A DNA stretch of 64,000 nucleotides, taken from Cordia subcordata (taxonomy: Eukaryota; Streptophyta; Magnoliopsida; Boraginales; Cordiaceae). The position numbers and the translations under genes were made by a program. The notes below the pieces were generated by a model. That model had not been told where the DNA came from. It saw only the letters and a program-made list of their open reading frames with translations, and made no database searches. Location: assembly GCA_028554755.1 (NCBI GenBank), contig JAPTOF010000019.1, positions 4,040,001-4,104,000 of the forward strand, in the 5' to 3' direction. Each line of letters begins with the position of its first letter. Position 1 is the stretch's first letter. Of this stretch, positions 48,001 through 60,418 are shown in pieces.

Positions 48001-49488
48001 AGCTGGTTTAATGATAGTATCATATAATACCACCAAAAATTAAGATTTTGCTTTTGTAATATAATATGTGGATTAGCATTGCTCAACTGTCAATTGTTGC
48101 AGTCTACAGCTCTCAAAGATGAACAAACATCTGATCTGACTGCTAAAAGACATAAAGTAGGACCAGCAGATGACTTTGGAAAAGCGGAGAACTCCAAATC
48201 CACTGGTGCTGGTACTGTTACAGTACCGCCACCTCAAGCTGAAGGGACGGCGGGTAACAGCGGATCCTTGGAGAATGCTGTGCCCCAAGGTCCCAAACCA
48301 AGTTCAACTGTTGCAATGCAGGAATCCACGACTCTGAAGCCATCTATTCGTCCATTGGCACCTGTGGGGGCTCCTTTTATCATAAACAGATTCAAGCTGG
48401 ACAACCGTCCTACTGCTTTCAAAATCATCCCACCTCTACCAAGTGGTCTTGCAAATGTAATATTCTATGACTCTCCTTCAATCTTTTTCTGTGTGTTTTT
48501 GTGTAACTTGTTTATTGGCATCTTCTGTTTAATGCTATGTCATTTTGTGTTTATATTATCTTCACCCACCCATTAAAAAACCCTGCATGGTAGAGTGACG
48601 GTATTGTGCCCCTACCCATATTTTGCTGGCGGTTTTTATTGAATTATATGCCAACATTTAATAGGTCTTGGCATACATTGTAATAAAATAGTAAATATAG
48701 ATATATATGCATGAACTCTACTGTCTAGTTGTACCATCAGAATGTGTTTGTTACTTTTACATGTAATTTAAACCAGCAAAAGGATTGAGCCATGCGTGTT
48801 ATCTTTCTACTTATCATCAACTTGATGCAGTAAGAGCAGCTTCTTCATTTTCCACCAAATGTAGGTTGTGGGTGGGGCTTCTTTCCTCTTTTCTGATAAG
48901 TTATTAGGTCAGATTACACTCACAAGTACCTGAGTCTTTCATACCTGAGTCTTTCACTTTAGATTTGCATAATGCTAATGCACTATGAGCTCTTGGCTTT
49001 CAGATATTACCATCACTCTTGATTCCGAGACATACTACTAAAAAACTGAGGTTTTGCTTTTCACTTTTCAGATTGCTGTTTTGAAGGAACACTTCTCCAA
49101 CTATGGTGATCTCTCTACAGTGGAATTGGAAAAGTTTGAGCAGGGAGATGGTAGTAATGAGTTGGGGACATCTGTTGCAGCCCAGATATCTTTCACCACA
49201 CGCCGTGCTGCTGAAAAGGCATTTGTGGTTGGTAAATGCTGGCAAGGACACAATTTGCAGTTTACATGGCTGACTTCTAGTAGTTCTGGAAAGGACATGG
49301 TTGGTCGCAAAGAAAATCCTTCAGCTCCTTCTAAACAATCATCCGATGTCGATGTTCAAGCTGCTGCTGAAGTGGCTGCCACTGTTTCCCCAAAGGATGC
49401 TGATTCGGTTACCATCGAATCCGGAGATTTAGAGAAGAGCGATAGTCGTCCGGATAATGCGGATCAGGAGAATCTTGGGTCCAACTAG
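45092..49488 (+). CDS. CCCH zinc-finger and RRM protein, RBM26/27-like
   Basis: Four coding exons, 45092-45736, 46406-47638, 48103-48456 and 49072-49488, all phase 0, giving 882 aa. Order of parts: acidic then basic low-complexity start with a DDDDDR(N)HKHRRR stretch; GRGRGRE; one CCCH finger of C-x8-C-x5-C-x3-H spacing at residues 185-204 (CRDFEERGFC...CPMEH); an RRM at about 438-515 with RNP2 LFVNGI and RNP1 RAFVQFS; a coiled coil at about 590-626 (LLKEEIRKKQELLDQKRSEF); and a second, weaker RRM-like fold at 745-825 (IAVLKEHFSNYGDLSTVEL...GHNLQFTWL). The layout is that of plant proteins such as Arabidopsis C3H41 and of animal RBM26/RBM27, which link nuclear polyadenylated RNA to the exosome; the plant role is inferred. 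Nuclear location expected. Confidence 0.93.
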
Positions 49489-49917
49489 GCCTCAGTGTCC
49501 TTTGGCAAGCGTTCACCTTGATCCGGCAATTTTGAATTATGGGCGTTTGTTATCAGAGGACAGAGGTAAATTCTATGTCATAGCAAGTAAAATTTTCAGG
49601 TTTTATAGCAATGGCCAAAATTCTGGTTTCAATTTTGCTTTAATCATATTTGGGAAATGTAAAGGTGGATTTCTGATTTTTAACTCTCAGTAGCTTGTAG
49701 TCGTATTGAACTGTATTTTCCAATGGTAAAAGGTCTCTGTAGGGTTGAGAATGGTAGATGAGAAGTTTTTATCAGATGAACAGCCCTATTTGGGGGACAT
49801 CTTTTGCTTGCCTTTCTTCCTTGTTCCTTGCTCATTCAAAATATGAACTTATATGAGTGATCTTGTTAATTGAAATAATCACGAGTAGAGAGTTTGGAGT
49901 ACATGTGGCTAAAGGTT
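49489..49917 (+). other. 3' UTR and flank of the CCCH-RRM gene
   Basis: Downstream sequence without coding signal that I can support. The open frame at 49457-49693 overlaps the CDS end in another frame and is a shadow. Confidence 0.5.
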
Positions 49918-50517
49918 CTAATTTGAACCTATGCTCTTTCGTTACAGGCCTTGATTGACTCTTTGTTGTGGCCAATTTATTCTACTTGAACAATTCTCTT
50001 TGTTGACATGACACATTAACTTATAGTGGGAATTAATTGTATATATCCTTGGCATAAAATAAATGAATGAATAATTAAAATGTATGCGTTTTGTCATAAA
50101 TACTGTAAGCTGCCCCCAAGCCGGTTTGGGTTGGGTTTTTCAAGAGCACTTTTTAACCGTTTTTAAAAAATTGTTCTTTTATTTTGAGAAATTATAAATT
50201 CTGATTTTTTTAAAAAGTTATATTTAAATTTTTTTTAAAATTTTAGTTTTTTTTAGAAATTAAATTAAATAGTTATTTAAAAAATAAAGTAACTTTTTGA
50301 AAGAAAAAAAAAATTCCTTTTCTAAAAAAAGTCAATCCAAACAAGCGGTTACAGTTTAGACCCTACATGTAGTTCCGCAGGGCTGTTCTCATCAGGAAAT
50401 TTAATTATCTTGAGAAAACTGACTGACGATAGCAACAGATTTTGTGAGTTGGCGAAGAAAATTTGAAATTCCAACCATGTGGTCACCAAAAATGCCCTTC
50501 TCATATAATTAAGTGAA
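49918..50517. repeat. Direct duplication, copy A (600 bp)
   Basis: Runs from CTAATTTGAACCTATGCTC to CATATAATTAAGTGAA and is repeated with scattered substitutions and small indels at 50763-51360. Both copies contain the same AT-rich inverted-repeat element (here about 50114-50345), so that element was present before the duplication. Confidence 0.9.
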
Positions 50518-50762
50518 TACTTGTTATGTTTCTACCCATTCTTTCTTCGTGTCTCTATTTCTCAACCAGTGAGACTTTAATTGACTCTTTTAATATGATA
50601 AAATGACCTGAAAAAAAAAAATCATTCAAGATAAATGCGTATGAGACTCTCTTTTGTTTGATTAAAAATCATAAAAACTAGAAGGAAACACTTTTTACAT
50701 ATATTTGACAAATTTATTTTAGTAAAATAAAATAAAAATTAAATCTAATTAATTAAAATGCA

Positions 50763-51360
50763 CTAATTTGAACCTATGCTCTTTCGTAGCAGGCCTTGAT
50801 CGGCTCTTTGTTGTGGCCAATTTATTCTACTTGAACAATTCTCTCTGTTGACTTGACAGATGAACTTATAGTGGGAATTGATTGTATGTAACCTTGCCAT
50901 AAAATAAATGAATGAATAATCAAAATGCATGCGTTTTGTCATAAATGCTGTAAGCCGCCGCCAGGCCCGTTTGGGTTGGCCTTTTCAAACGCATTTTTTA
51001 ACCACTTTTGAAAATTGTTTTTTTTTTTGAGAAATTACAATTTTTGATTTTTTTTTCAAAATTTATATTAATTTTTTTTCAGAATTTTAATATTTTTGAA
51101 AGTCAAATTGAATATTTATTTCAGAAATAAAATAACTTTTTGAGGAAAAAAAACCACTTTTTTTTTTAAAAAACCAATCCAAACAAGCTGTTATAGTTTA
51201 GACCTTACATGTAGTTCCGCAGGGTTATTCTACTCATCAGGAAATTTAATTATCTTGGAAAACTGACTGACGATCGGAACAGATTTTGAGAGTTGGTGAA
51301 AAAATTTGAAATTCCAACGATGTGGTTACCAAAAATGCCCTTGTCAGATAATTAAGTGAA
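50763..51360. repeat. Direct duplication, copy B (598 bp)
   Basis: Second copy of 49918-50517, separated from it by about 245 bases of unrelated AT-rich DNA. It contains the matching inverted-repeat element at about 50969-51192. Neither copy carries a gene. Confidence 0.9.
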
Positions 51361-52327
51361 GGAGAAAAAACCATTCGGTTATAGCATTATTCCAAACTCC
51401 CCTATTGAGTTTTAATTTTTACTTAGATTCCCCATCTATACTAATACCATTAAATAATTTTAATTGTCAACCGATTGACCTTTTACAATTACTTTTTTGC
51501 CCTTTTCCTATATTCTTTTCTCACTTTTCCTATAAGTTTTAAATAGTAATCATTTTTACTAATTTGGCATGACCCATATCTATCATATTTTAGTTTAGCG
51601 CATTGTGTAAATAGATTAAAAATATATTATTTGCAACTAGAGGTGGCAAAATGGATTGAGACCCGCAGGTCGACCCGCCTAACTCATCAAAAAATAAGGT
51701 TAAGGTTGATGACCAGTTGCAGCATCTACAAGTATAACTATTGTTTACTACTCATAAGCGAAAAAATATAACAACAAAAGAGTAAATATCCATAATTATT
51801 TTTCTCCATTGTAATTTGTCGTGATGGCTTGAGTATCTTGAGATAATTGAGAGGCACATGCTTGCAATTTCAGGTTGACATTAATTGTCATTCAACCTAT
51901 TGATAGGTACAATTGTAAAGGGGTATGAACATCTTCATCTCCTTCAATTGGAAAAAGGATAAACACCCTCAAGAGAGACTAGCAGGTCTAACCATTCTCC
52001 TCCAGGTGCTCTACACACACCATTCACCATTTCAATATATCCATGATTATTTTTCTCCAAATTATTAACAAGGAAATGCTCTTCATTATAATTCACATTG
52101 AAATGGAACGTCATCCTATCAGTTACAACAAAGATAGAAAAAAAATTTAATATACTAACAAAAGACAAAAAGAAGAAGAAGAAGGAAAAAAAACTAAAAA
52201 ATTAAAAAAATTAAAAATTCATTAAAAATTAAAAAATTATTTTAAAAAAAATTCTATAAGATTCAATTTGACATATATGCTTCTTGTTTATATTAAAAAA
52301 AACTTAGAAATAGCGAGGGTAGATTAA
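51361..52327. other. Intergenic AT-rich DNA
   Basis: No gene recognised. Polypurine and A-rich stretches are common near 52135-52260. The minus-strand open frame at 52168-51944 has no family resemblance. Confidence 0.4.
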
Positions 52328-52570
52328 GGGTTTGTTTGGATTAACTTTTTTTTCAAGAAAAAATATTTTTTTTCCTGAAAAATTATATTAAATTTATAAT
52401 AACTATTTGATTTTACTTTTAAAAAAATTAAAATTCTAAAAAAAGCTCAAATACAACTTTTTTTAGAAGTCAGAATTTTTAGCTTCTCAAAAAAGTTATT
52501 TTTTAAAAAGTTATTTTTTAAAAGCTGTTAAAAAAAACGCTTTTAAAAAAAGTCAATCCAAACGATCCCC
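52328..52570. mobile_element. Tourist/PIF-Harbinger-like MITE, 243 bp
   Basis: Left end GGGTTTGTTTGGATTAACTT; right end on the other strand GGGGATCGTTTGGATTGACT. It is flanked by the trinucleotide TAA at 52325-52327 and 52571-52573, the target duplication expected of PIF/Harbinger elements. The core is nearly all A and T. Related copies lie at about 31185-31412, 50114-50345, 50969-51192 and 60205-60418. Confidence 0.65.
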
Positions 52571-53376
52571 TAAAAGTTTAACATCATAAACTTTTTTTTG
52601 GGTCAAGTTGATGCTGTAATGACAAATTACCAATTGAAAACCGATATTGAACTTTTTTTTTCTTTTTTCTTTTCTTAAAAAAAGAGGCAATGCCAATTAA
52701 AATTGAATCATCTTAGGAGGAGACTTTGGTTGAAAATCTAATTCCTAAAACATATGTCGTTTTTCATGTCCTAGATTTTTGGTACTCTTCTAGTCTTCTA
52801 ATAAAGACCAGCATGACATAGGCAAAGCCATATATAACACGAACTGCACAGGTACCATATTATGAAAATTCTAATTCTAGACTTTGATGTTCTGGATTTG
52901 ATTAATGGTGTGATGCAGAGGGCACCTAAAACTGAAATAAGGTGAAGCCAAATTATTCACACAGACAAAACAATTATTTTCGAAATCAAATTATAAATAT
53001 AAAATGTTTAAAAACATCATCAATTACCTCCCACTCCCATCTAATCCAGAATAGTAAGACCTACAGCAGAAGCCCTTCAACTGAGCCCCAATCCAGTCAA
53101 TTCATTCAACTTAAACTTCAAAGATAAAAGCAAAACCCCTAACTAATGACGTCAATTTAAAAATAGAAAGAAAAAAAAAAAAGGTAAAGCCGAAACCACA
53201 ACTTACACTAGATTATAAACAAATATTACTAACCAAACATATGATGATGGTGTGCCATACTTTCAATTACTTGGTTCAATAATAATATAGTTTTATGAAT
53301 ACAGTATACACAAAATTCTAGAAACTTGAAAGTTATCAAGCTATATATCTATATACAATACGTGCATGTGTGTGTA

Positions 53377-53417
<41 letters not shown>

Positions 53418-53749
53418 CATGGGACGAAATGACTTTTTCGCAAGAAATTAATATGGGAGGCAACAAGGTTGAAATTAACGCAGAGAAACACATTAATCAT
53501 ACATCCGCGGAATTAGAAATTCTCGTGTGCATGCTTATACAAACTACTTCATGTTCAATGATAGCAACCTCTCTAACATATCCAAGAAGAGTAGGCAATT
53601 TTGAACACGTAGAAACAACACCTACATACCTGCGACACCACCAAGTGCCCAAATATTTGTGACAACGAAAGACGAAATTATTGAATTCTACAATTATTTC
53701 CAGGAAAGACTAAACAAGCTAGGCCCAGGCTGTGTTCTCCCATTAATAT
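52571..53749. other. Intergenic DNA downstream of oleosin
   Basis: No gene supported. Contains a (TA)n microsatellite at 53380-53416. The stretch directly before 53750 should hold the 3' UTR of the minus-strand oleosin gene. Confidence 0.45.
53380..53416. repeat. (TA)n microsatellite
   Basis: Uninterrupted TA tract preceded by a short TG run. Confidence 0.95.
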
Positions 53750-54244
53750 CTATTTCCCACCTTCCTGTGCTTTGTTCTGCATGGCTTGACCAACCTCCTT
53801 GGTTTTCTGGCCAAGCTGCACCGTCGCTTCCTGCATGCGCCTCTTCGCGTATTCCAACTGCTCCGGCACCGTGTCCGGGATCCCCGTTCTCTTCCTGAAG
53901 TAATTGAAAACCCAAGAGAGTGATGACAGTCCGGTTAAACCGAAAGCGCCGGAAGAAAGGAATCCGGTAACAGCGAGGCCGAATAGCAGAAGGGCGGGCA
54001 CAAGAACCGGGCTGAAGATGAGAAACAGTGGGGTGGTAACTGCAAGGCCTACCAAGCTGCCGAAAAGAGTGAGTGCAGCAAGGGCAAGAAGGGTTCCACC
54101 AACAGGCACGAGTGTAATGATGGCTAGGATTTGTGTGGCTGATGGACCCCTCCGACGAAGCAGGCCGGACTTTCCAACGCCTTCATAGCGGCCGGTTGTT
54201 GTTGGATGGACTTGAATCTGCTGTGGTTGTGGACGCTCAGCCAT
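53750..54244 (-). CDS. OLE: Oleosin
   Basis: Intronless, 164 aa, the usual length for a seed oleosin. It is a structural protein of oil bodies, inserted in the phospholipid monolayer around stored triacylglycerol. Residues 1-36 are hydrophilic; about 37-110 form the long uncharged hairpin; the proline knot [12 protein letters not shown] at residues 72-83 fits P-x5-SP-x3-P. The C-terminal part (about 115-164) is amphipathic, with [27 protein letters not shown]. The start is the only ATG that gives the [14 protein letters not shown] opening; the upstream open frame in another register at 54585-54124 is a shadow of the promoter. The hydrophobic core is fully intact, so the gene looks functional. 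Length and the C-terminal region suggest the H (high molecular weight) type, but that is not certain. Confidence 0.96.
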   Translation of the reverse strand: MAERPQPQQIQVHPTTTGRYEGVGKSGLLRRRGPSATQILAIITLVPVGGTLLALAALTLFGSLVGLAVTTPLFLIFSPVLVPALLLFGLAVTGFLSSGAFGLTGLSSLSWVFNYFRKRTGIPDTVPEQLEYAKRRMQEATVQLGQKTKEVGQAMQNKAQEGGK

Positions 54245-54420
54245 TGACGGACGACTAGATCCACCAAGAGTTTATTGCAGTGTGTGTGTGTGTGTGCGCG
54301 TGAGAGAGAGATGGGTGGAGTAGAATGATGTGTTGGAGTTAAAAAAGACGAGAGTAAGTGCATACGTGTTGAAATGCATGCGTGACATGGAGTTGAAGGC
54401 CTTGCATGAGATACAAGTTG
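54245..54420 (-). promoter_or_regulatory. Oleosin promoter with RY and ABRE-type motifs
   Basis: Reading away from the oleosin start, two RY cores (CATGCA on the minus strand) lie at 54375-54380 and 54403-54408, and an ACGTG core at 54364-54368. RY elements bind B3 factors such as ABI3/FUS3 and ACGTG cores bind ABA-related bZIP factors, the usual pairing in seed-maturation promoters. A (GT)n run at about 54280-54300 sits in the likely 5' UTR. No clear TATA box was found. Confidence 0.55.
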
Positions 54421-54585
54421 CAAGGAGATAACCCCTCCCACATTTCTCTTTTTGCTTTTTCTTTTTGTTCTCTTGGGAAGGAGGTAAGGTAACCCCTCCC
54501 ATATTGTTTTTGTTTTGTTTTTTTTTTTTTTTTTGAGAGGTCGCGTGGAAACTAAAAATCGATCATTTATTTCTAAAATTATCAT

Positions 54586-57500
54586 CCAAAAGTTTCTTCG
54601 TTCAACTCATTTGGAGGATCCTCAATAATATATATGAAACCTAACTCTTGACTTTGTTCTAAAATTAACCAACCAATTTAAGCGCTTAATAATTTCCCTA
54701 CAGATGTGTATTGCTCTTTTCCTTCTCTGGGCTGCTTATGCACTTTGCAATTTTCAAAAACACACACCGGTTTTTTTTCTCTTTTATTTTTACTAATATA
54801 AACAAACACAAACTAGTTTAGAATCTTGTTGCTCTTTCTCAGTTTCCTATTTGAAGGGTGGTAACGTATATTATTATTATTATTATTTTTAATCAGAGAT
54901 GGTAACATATTTGAATTATTTTATATCATTATAATGAAAAGAAATTAAAAGAATAATAATAATTGTCATTTAGCTATGATTTCTTCCTCAAACCAATTGT
55001 TTTAGGCCTCGAGAGTTATGGTGAAAAAAACTCCACGTGTTTGTGAACTCGTAATCAGCTACACTAAGTCATTTGCAATCACTAGTTGGCCGCTAGTAGC
55101 TAGAGAAGTTTGATTTCAGATGAAAAAGGCCCAAATTGAAATTCCACAGCAATAGATCCAAATTAAAGGTCCACCAAACATGGGCCTTTTACCCGATTAT
55201 CAACCAGTCTAGCTTGTTAGCTTACTGAGGATATGGGCCTTTATTAGATAGCCTGCTGCTTAATGATGAACAAGTTGTCCTCTGATTTTTACCAAAGAGA
55301 AAAATATGCGAGAAAATTCTCTTTATTTATACTATATTCATATTGTATGACACTCGAAAATATTTGTGAAAAGGTAGTTTTCGCGTGCTCCACTTCTACC
55401 ATTACACACAGAAATTGTCTCTCCGATGTGGGCTCAAGCCTGTCTAGTCAATTAGATACCTGTGGACCGGTGGTGGGCCATTGCCAAATCCATTTAGAGC
55501 TGAAGTACATATTAGGCGGTTATGAGGGCCCAAAAGAGTGGAAAATTGATACTCTTTATTATGTCCACATCTCCTTTGTGTCCATTGTCCAGGTGAGTTG
55601 CCCCCATCCATAAAAGCCAATAAATTAGCAAGTTATGGTTAGGGGGTGAAATTGCCACTCAAAACTTTGGGGTCAATTAGTTCCCTTTTCTTTGAAACGC
55701 GTTGAGCTGCAGAAATTGATTTGACATTTAAAGGTAAAGTGATATTTAGGTGGGTCATAAGATTAGTACTAAATCGGGGTTAATTTCCTTTTATTGGTTA
55801 CTTTTTCTTGAAATAATATTGAATCAGTTGGGCCCTAAAAAAAAAAAAAAAGTGACTTTTAGAAAATTGACACATGATGTTACCAACTAGAAATGTAACT
55901 AAGCGAATCAAACACAAAAAATTATAAGCAAGCATGTTAACTATACTGCAATAATCATTTAATTTCCATATGCGTATGAGGTTTTATCTTCGTATTTTGA
56001 TTGAATTATTTGATCGAGTTGAAGAGCGACCACACACACAAAAAAAAAAAAAGAAGTATAAATGAAAAAGGGAACTTCAAATAGTGTTGTCAATTGAGGC
56101 TATCAAATCAATCAATCATATAGATAGTGATTAGTGAGTCTTGAATTGGGCTGTAGGGGACCTCCTCATAGTCATTTGGATTTGACGGGGGATATTGGAC
56201 GGTTAGAAGGGCCCAATCGAGAGAGAGCGATAGATGTGACCGATTCTTCGAATTGGCGAGGCTCGAATGGCCTCAAATGAGTGAGCCATGTGTGACACTC
56301 TCTTTCAAGACCTTTTGCTTTTATGTCGCGTGTGCTGGCGTGCATATATTTTGACATCAACCCCTCAAGATACCCCTAGCTTTTTCAGCCAGATTGGGAT
56401 TATTTCACGTGATGTTATAACAGGACCCAAAATTTATCTTGAACGCATCTTTATTCTTTTCCTCAGTTCCGTCACTGACGTGATATTTCGCACTCGCAAT
56501 GTATCGTGCTATCAAGAGTTTCTTTTCAATTTTCTCTTTCAGTCGTCAAATTAAAAATGAACGTTATTTATTTTCTTTTTGAGCTAAGTCGAACTTGAAT
56601 TTTCTCCAAAAGCTAGCTACTCTATTTATAGGCAAATGTCTTACTACCATAGGCTAATATATAACGAATTTACAATATAAAATTCAAAGACATAATTGAT
56701 AGCTTTACAATATAAAATTTAAAGACATATATGGGAACAACTAAACTTAAATCTTCCTCTCCCTATTTTACTCAATATCAATAGATTAAGAGTAGAAGAG
56801 AGGACCTAACATTTTTTATAATAAATTCTGACAGTCCTACCTATAAAAGAATTTATCAAAATATATGGATCTACGCACAAAAGAACTGTATAGATTTATA
56901 AGAAGAACTAAAACCAATATAATCACAAAGTCCAACTTGTGAACCAGATATTCAGTTTATTTTATAAAATTAAAAATAATTAACAGTAGCCCACTTTAAA
57001 AAGAAATTTTTCAACATAATAAGCACATTATAGATCTTGCATGCACAATCAAGAAACCAAAAAGTGCAAATCTTTTTGTTATTTCACGTACTCAAATGCT
57101 TATTAAAGCCGGCTTAAGGAAAATGTAAGGAACCAATAAGTTGCAATTTCATGATCATTGTATCATTTGTACTATTGTTATTAATTTTATTAATTTATTT
57201 CGTTCTTTTAACCAAAAAAAGACCCAAGGCAAAAAGGGAAACAAAATTGAAAGGCAATAACTATAGAGAAGCAAAGCTTGTCCGCAGCCATTCACTATTG
57301 TTGACCCCATAAAGATGCTCTTTCTGCTGACACTATGAGAATTAATGATGTCATCTGCTCAGTGTGTTTTTACTTGTTCTTCTACTCCATCCATGAATTT
57401 CTTTCTCATATGCATGCCACCACCATTTTCTTCTGTGTACGTTGTGCTAGTGTGCTTGTTTGCTTGCTTCTGTGTACTGTACTTGCTTTTCTAATTAGAG

Positions 57501-57730
57501 ATCGTTTGAATGGTTTACTTTAAGAAAAACGATATTTTTAATAGAAATTCGAAAAGCCTGGCTTACTAAAAAAGTACTTCTGTATCTTCTTTTTTTTTTT
57601 TTTAGAGGGGGGGGATTGGTTTTTTTCCTTTAAAAAAATAAATAAATCTGAGCATATATTTAAAGTCATAAAAGTACTATTTGACTATTTGCACCCTTGT
57701 TTCACAAACAATTGTTTAAAAACAAACTCA
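54586..57730. other. Gene-free stretch
   Basis: AT-rich DNA with (ATT)n at about 54871-54888, poly(A) runs at 55837-55852 and 56038-56052 and a G run near 57606-57614. Several frames of 60-120 codons occur (for example 55263-55613), but none has family resemblance or a convincing gene structure. Confidence 0.4.
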
Positions 57731-58062
57731 TAGCCAGTTTGGCTGTGCTTATTTTTAAGTGTTTATAAGTAGAAAGTTATTTAAGTAAAGGTGTATTTGA
57801 ATAATATGTGTTAAGGTGTTCTGTTGTTAATATGGTTGGCAAATATGTTAGCATTGTTAGTTAAAATAAGTAAAAAAGATATGTCAATAATTAATATTAG
57901 CTAAGAGTAGTTATACTATAATTCTATTAAGGGTAAAATTATCTTTATAAATGATTAAACGTGAGTACCTATAAGCTTTAAGAAAAAAGGTCTGAGGATA
58001 ACCAATCACGTCAAATTTTCTTTTCTTGGCTTACTTTTATAAGCTTAGCCAAACAGCATCTA
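57731..58062. mobile_element. MITE-like element with terminal inverted repeats
   Basis: Left end AGCCAGTTTGGCTGTGCTTA, right end on the other strand AGATGCTGTTTGGCTAAGCT, with a short TATAAG-bearing subterminal part on each side and an AT-rich core of about 270 bases. Ends of this type recur in plant MITEs. Target duplication not clear. Confidence 0.5.
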
Positions 58063-59100
58063 AGTTTATTTTTCAACTTGAGCCTTCAAGTCAAGGCTAA
58101 TAAAAATAAGTAACACCCTAAAAGTTCCTCAAATTTGAGCATTTTTTTTGAATCTTTAAAACATCATTTTCATTGTCGATCGAGAATAGTGACATGTACA
58201 GACACCTACACTTATAGGTAGGACATGCAGAAAAGAGAGTAATTTTCTCCCATGTGAGAGAACGTGAACCAACAGAAAATTAAAATGTCTCTCCTCTTCT
58301 TTTTTGTTTTCTTCTTGTTGATCTATCTTATCTCTTTCCATATCTTCTCCTCTTCCTCTCTCTTTCTCTCTCTCTCTGTATATGTATTTGATGGGATTAA
58401 CGCGTCTACAAATAGAAAGAAGAAACAGACATGCATTTTCATTCTATATAGCTAGTTATAACCAAGAACATACAAAAGAAAACTACATATCAGGTCTCAT
58501 GCATGTTGAAGTCATCATTTTATGGTGCAACTTATCTATCGACTAGTATTAACAGGGATATCACCTGCTGATACAATTAACATGCATGGTATTGTTTCTT
58601 TGGGTGAAAATTAACAATTAATCACTAAAGTGTATAAGATTAGGAAATAGTTCAAGTGATTGATATATACTACCTTTTTTGAAAATGAGGTCTTGGATCC
58701 AAATCTCATTAAAGACAAGGGTCAGGGACTTGGGGTATGCAATTTCATGCACAATGGTGAATGTTGTGTAAGACCAATGAAGACCATAACCCCTCAAATT
58801 TAATATCTGTAGTTTTTTTTTTTCTGTCTAGTTTTACTATAAAATATTAATTAGTTCTCATTATTAAAATAAATATTATATTAATTATTTATATAATTAT
58901 CAACTTCTATTTTACAATTCTCACCGAAAAATAATCCTAACTACACGTCATTGTTCATGCGTGCCATTAATTGGTCTTAAGTCTACCCTATTTAGTCTAG
59001 TTGCATGCAGGTATCTTTTGACATTAAGGGGATAACTTTTGCGCAATCGCGAGGAAACATAGTTTGAATTTCTTGCCTACATTTACGGAGGCCACCGCTT
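58063..59100. other. Gene-free stretch
   Basis: No gene supported. A CT-rich tract lies at about 58341-58377. Open frames here are short and low-complexity. Confidence 0.4.
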
Positions 59101-59406
59101 TATTGAATATTCAAGTCATCAGCCATAGACCATATATCTTGAAAAGTCAAACCTAAATATATAAAAAATATTTATAAATATATATGTGTGTGTATATATA
59201 TATATATATATTATTGAATATTCAAGTCATCAGCCATAGACCATATATCTTGAAAAGTCAAACCTAAATATATAAAAAATATTTATAAATATATATGTGT
59301 GTGTATATATATATATATATTATTGAATATTCAAGTCATCAGCCATAGACCATATATCTTGAAAAGTCAAACCTAAATATATAAAAAATATTTATAAATA
59401 TATATA

Positions 59407-59453
<47 letters not shown>

Positions 59454-59455
59454 AA
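59101..59455. repeat. Three-copy tandem repeat, unit about 110 bp, ending in TA tracts
   Basis: The unit starts TATTGAATATTCAAGTCATC at 59101, 59212 and 59321. The first two copies are nearly identical over their length; each unit ends in TGTG and (TA)n. The third copy has a longer TA tract. A further (TA)n(TG)n microsatellite lies at about 59630-59676. Confidence 0.95.
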
Positions 59456-59625
59456 AGAAAAAGAACCGTTCAGAAAAGTGATTGGCGTCGAGGGTTGCAG
59501 ATTGCAATCAAACTGGCATCGAGTGTGCAAAGAATCCAAGCAGGGCACGGGCACGGCTAAGGTTGAGTCCCTCAAATCTGAAAAGCGAAAACCATCAAAT
59601 CTATTGTATTCACAACGGGTGGTGA

Positions 59626-59629
<4 letters not shown>

Positions 59630-59662
<33 letters not shown>

Positions 59663-59676
59663 TGTGTGTGTGTGTG
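59630..59676. repeat. (TA)n(GT)n microsatellite
   Basis: TA tract of about 30 bases running directly into GT repeats. Confidence 0.92.
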
Positions 59677-60204
59677 TTATTTTTGTGCGTGTGTGGCCAA
59701 CAATATATTCTTTCAATATCAAGTACTTGACAGCGCAGAGAGGTGCAATGCTAAAGTTCCATTCTGATATATATAAATAATATAATCTGCACGAGGAGTT
59801 CAATTCATGTACCAAGCTGAATTGAACCCATATAAGATTGTATATGAAGGTTCACAAAAAAAGTAGATACATCTAAATACGAAAGAGCTTTAAATAATGA
59901 GGACTATCATGATGAGATTGATTTTCATGATCATCTATGCCCACATCTTTATTTATAAATGAACCATATCGTATGAGTTAATGTGGCACACTTATAAACA
60001 TTAATTGTTAGGTCATCGTCTCCTATAAACAATTGGTTTCGTATCTCTAATACGACAATGATTGTGTTCAAACTTAATTTTTTAAAAAACTATTAATATG
60101 ATAAATGAGGTCATGTAATGAGACCTGAACTTAGAAAAAACACACATGCCTCACTGTAAAGCATTAATTTCCGTAAACATATAAGAAGCATTCATCCACG
60201 TTAA

Positions 60205-60418
60205 GGGTCTGTTTAAATTAGCTTTTTTCTAAAAGCGTTTTTTAACAATTTTTTATGAAAGTATTTTTAAAAAAAAATTAAAAATTCTAGTTTCTTAAAA
60301 AAGTTGCACTTGAACATTTTCTAAATTTTCAATTTTTTCGAAACAAACCAAATAGTAAGTGTAGAAGTTGGACGTACTTTTTTTAACGGAAAAAAGTATT
60401 TTAAATTTAAATAGGCCC
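60205..60418. mobile_element. Tourist/PIF-Harbinger-like MITE, 214 bp
   Basis: Left end GGGTCTGTTTAAATTAGCTT; right end on the other strand GGGCCTATTTAAATTTAAAA. TAA flanks both sides (60202-60204 and 60419-60421). Same arm structure and TAA duplication as the element at 52328-52570. Confidence 0.6.

Noticed and set aside
54124..54585. 153-codon minus-strand frame across the oleosin start
   Set aside because: Different frame from oleosin, covers promoter microsatellite and poly(T) DNA.
55424..55434. CGATGTGGGCT, close to the plant snRNA upstream element (RTCCCACATCG) on the minus strand
   Set aside because: One mismatch, no TATA box at the required spacing, and no snRNA-like sequence follows.
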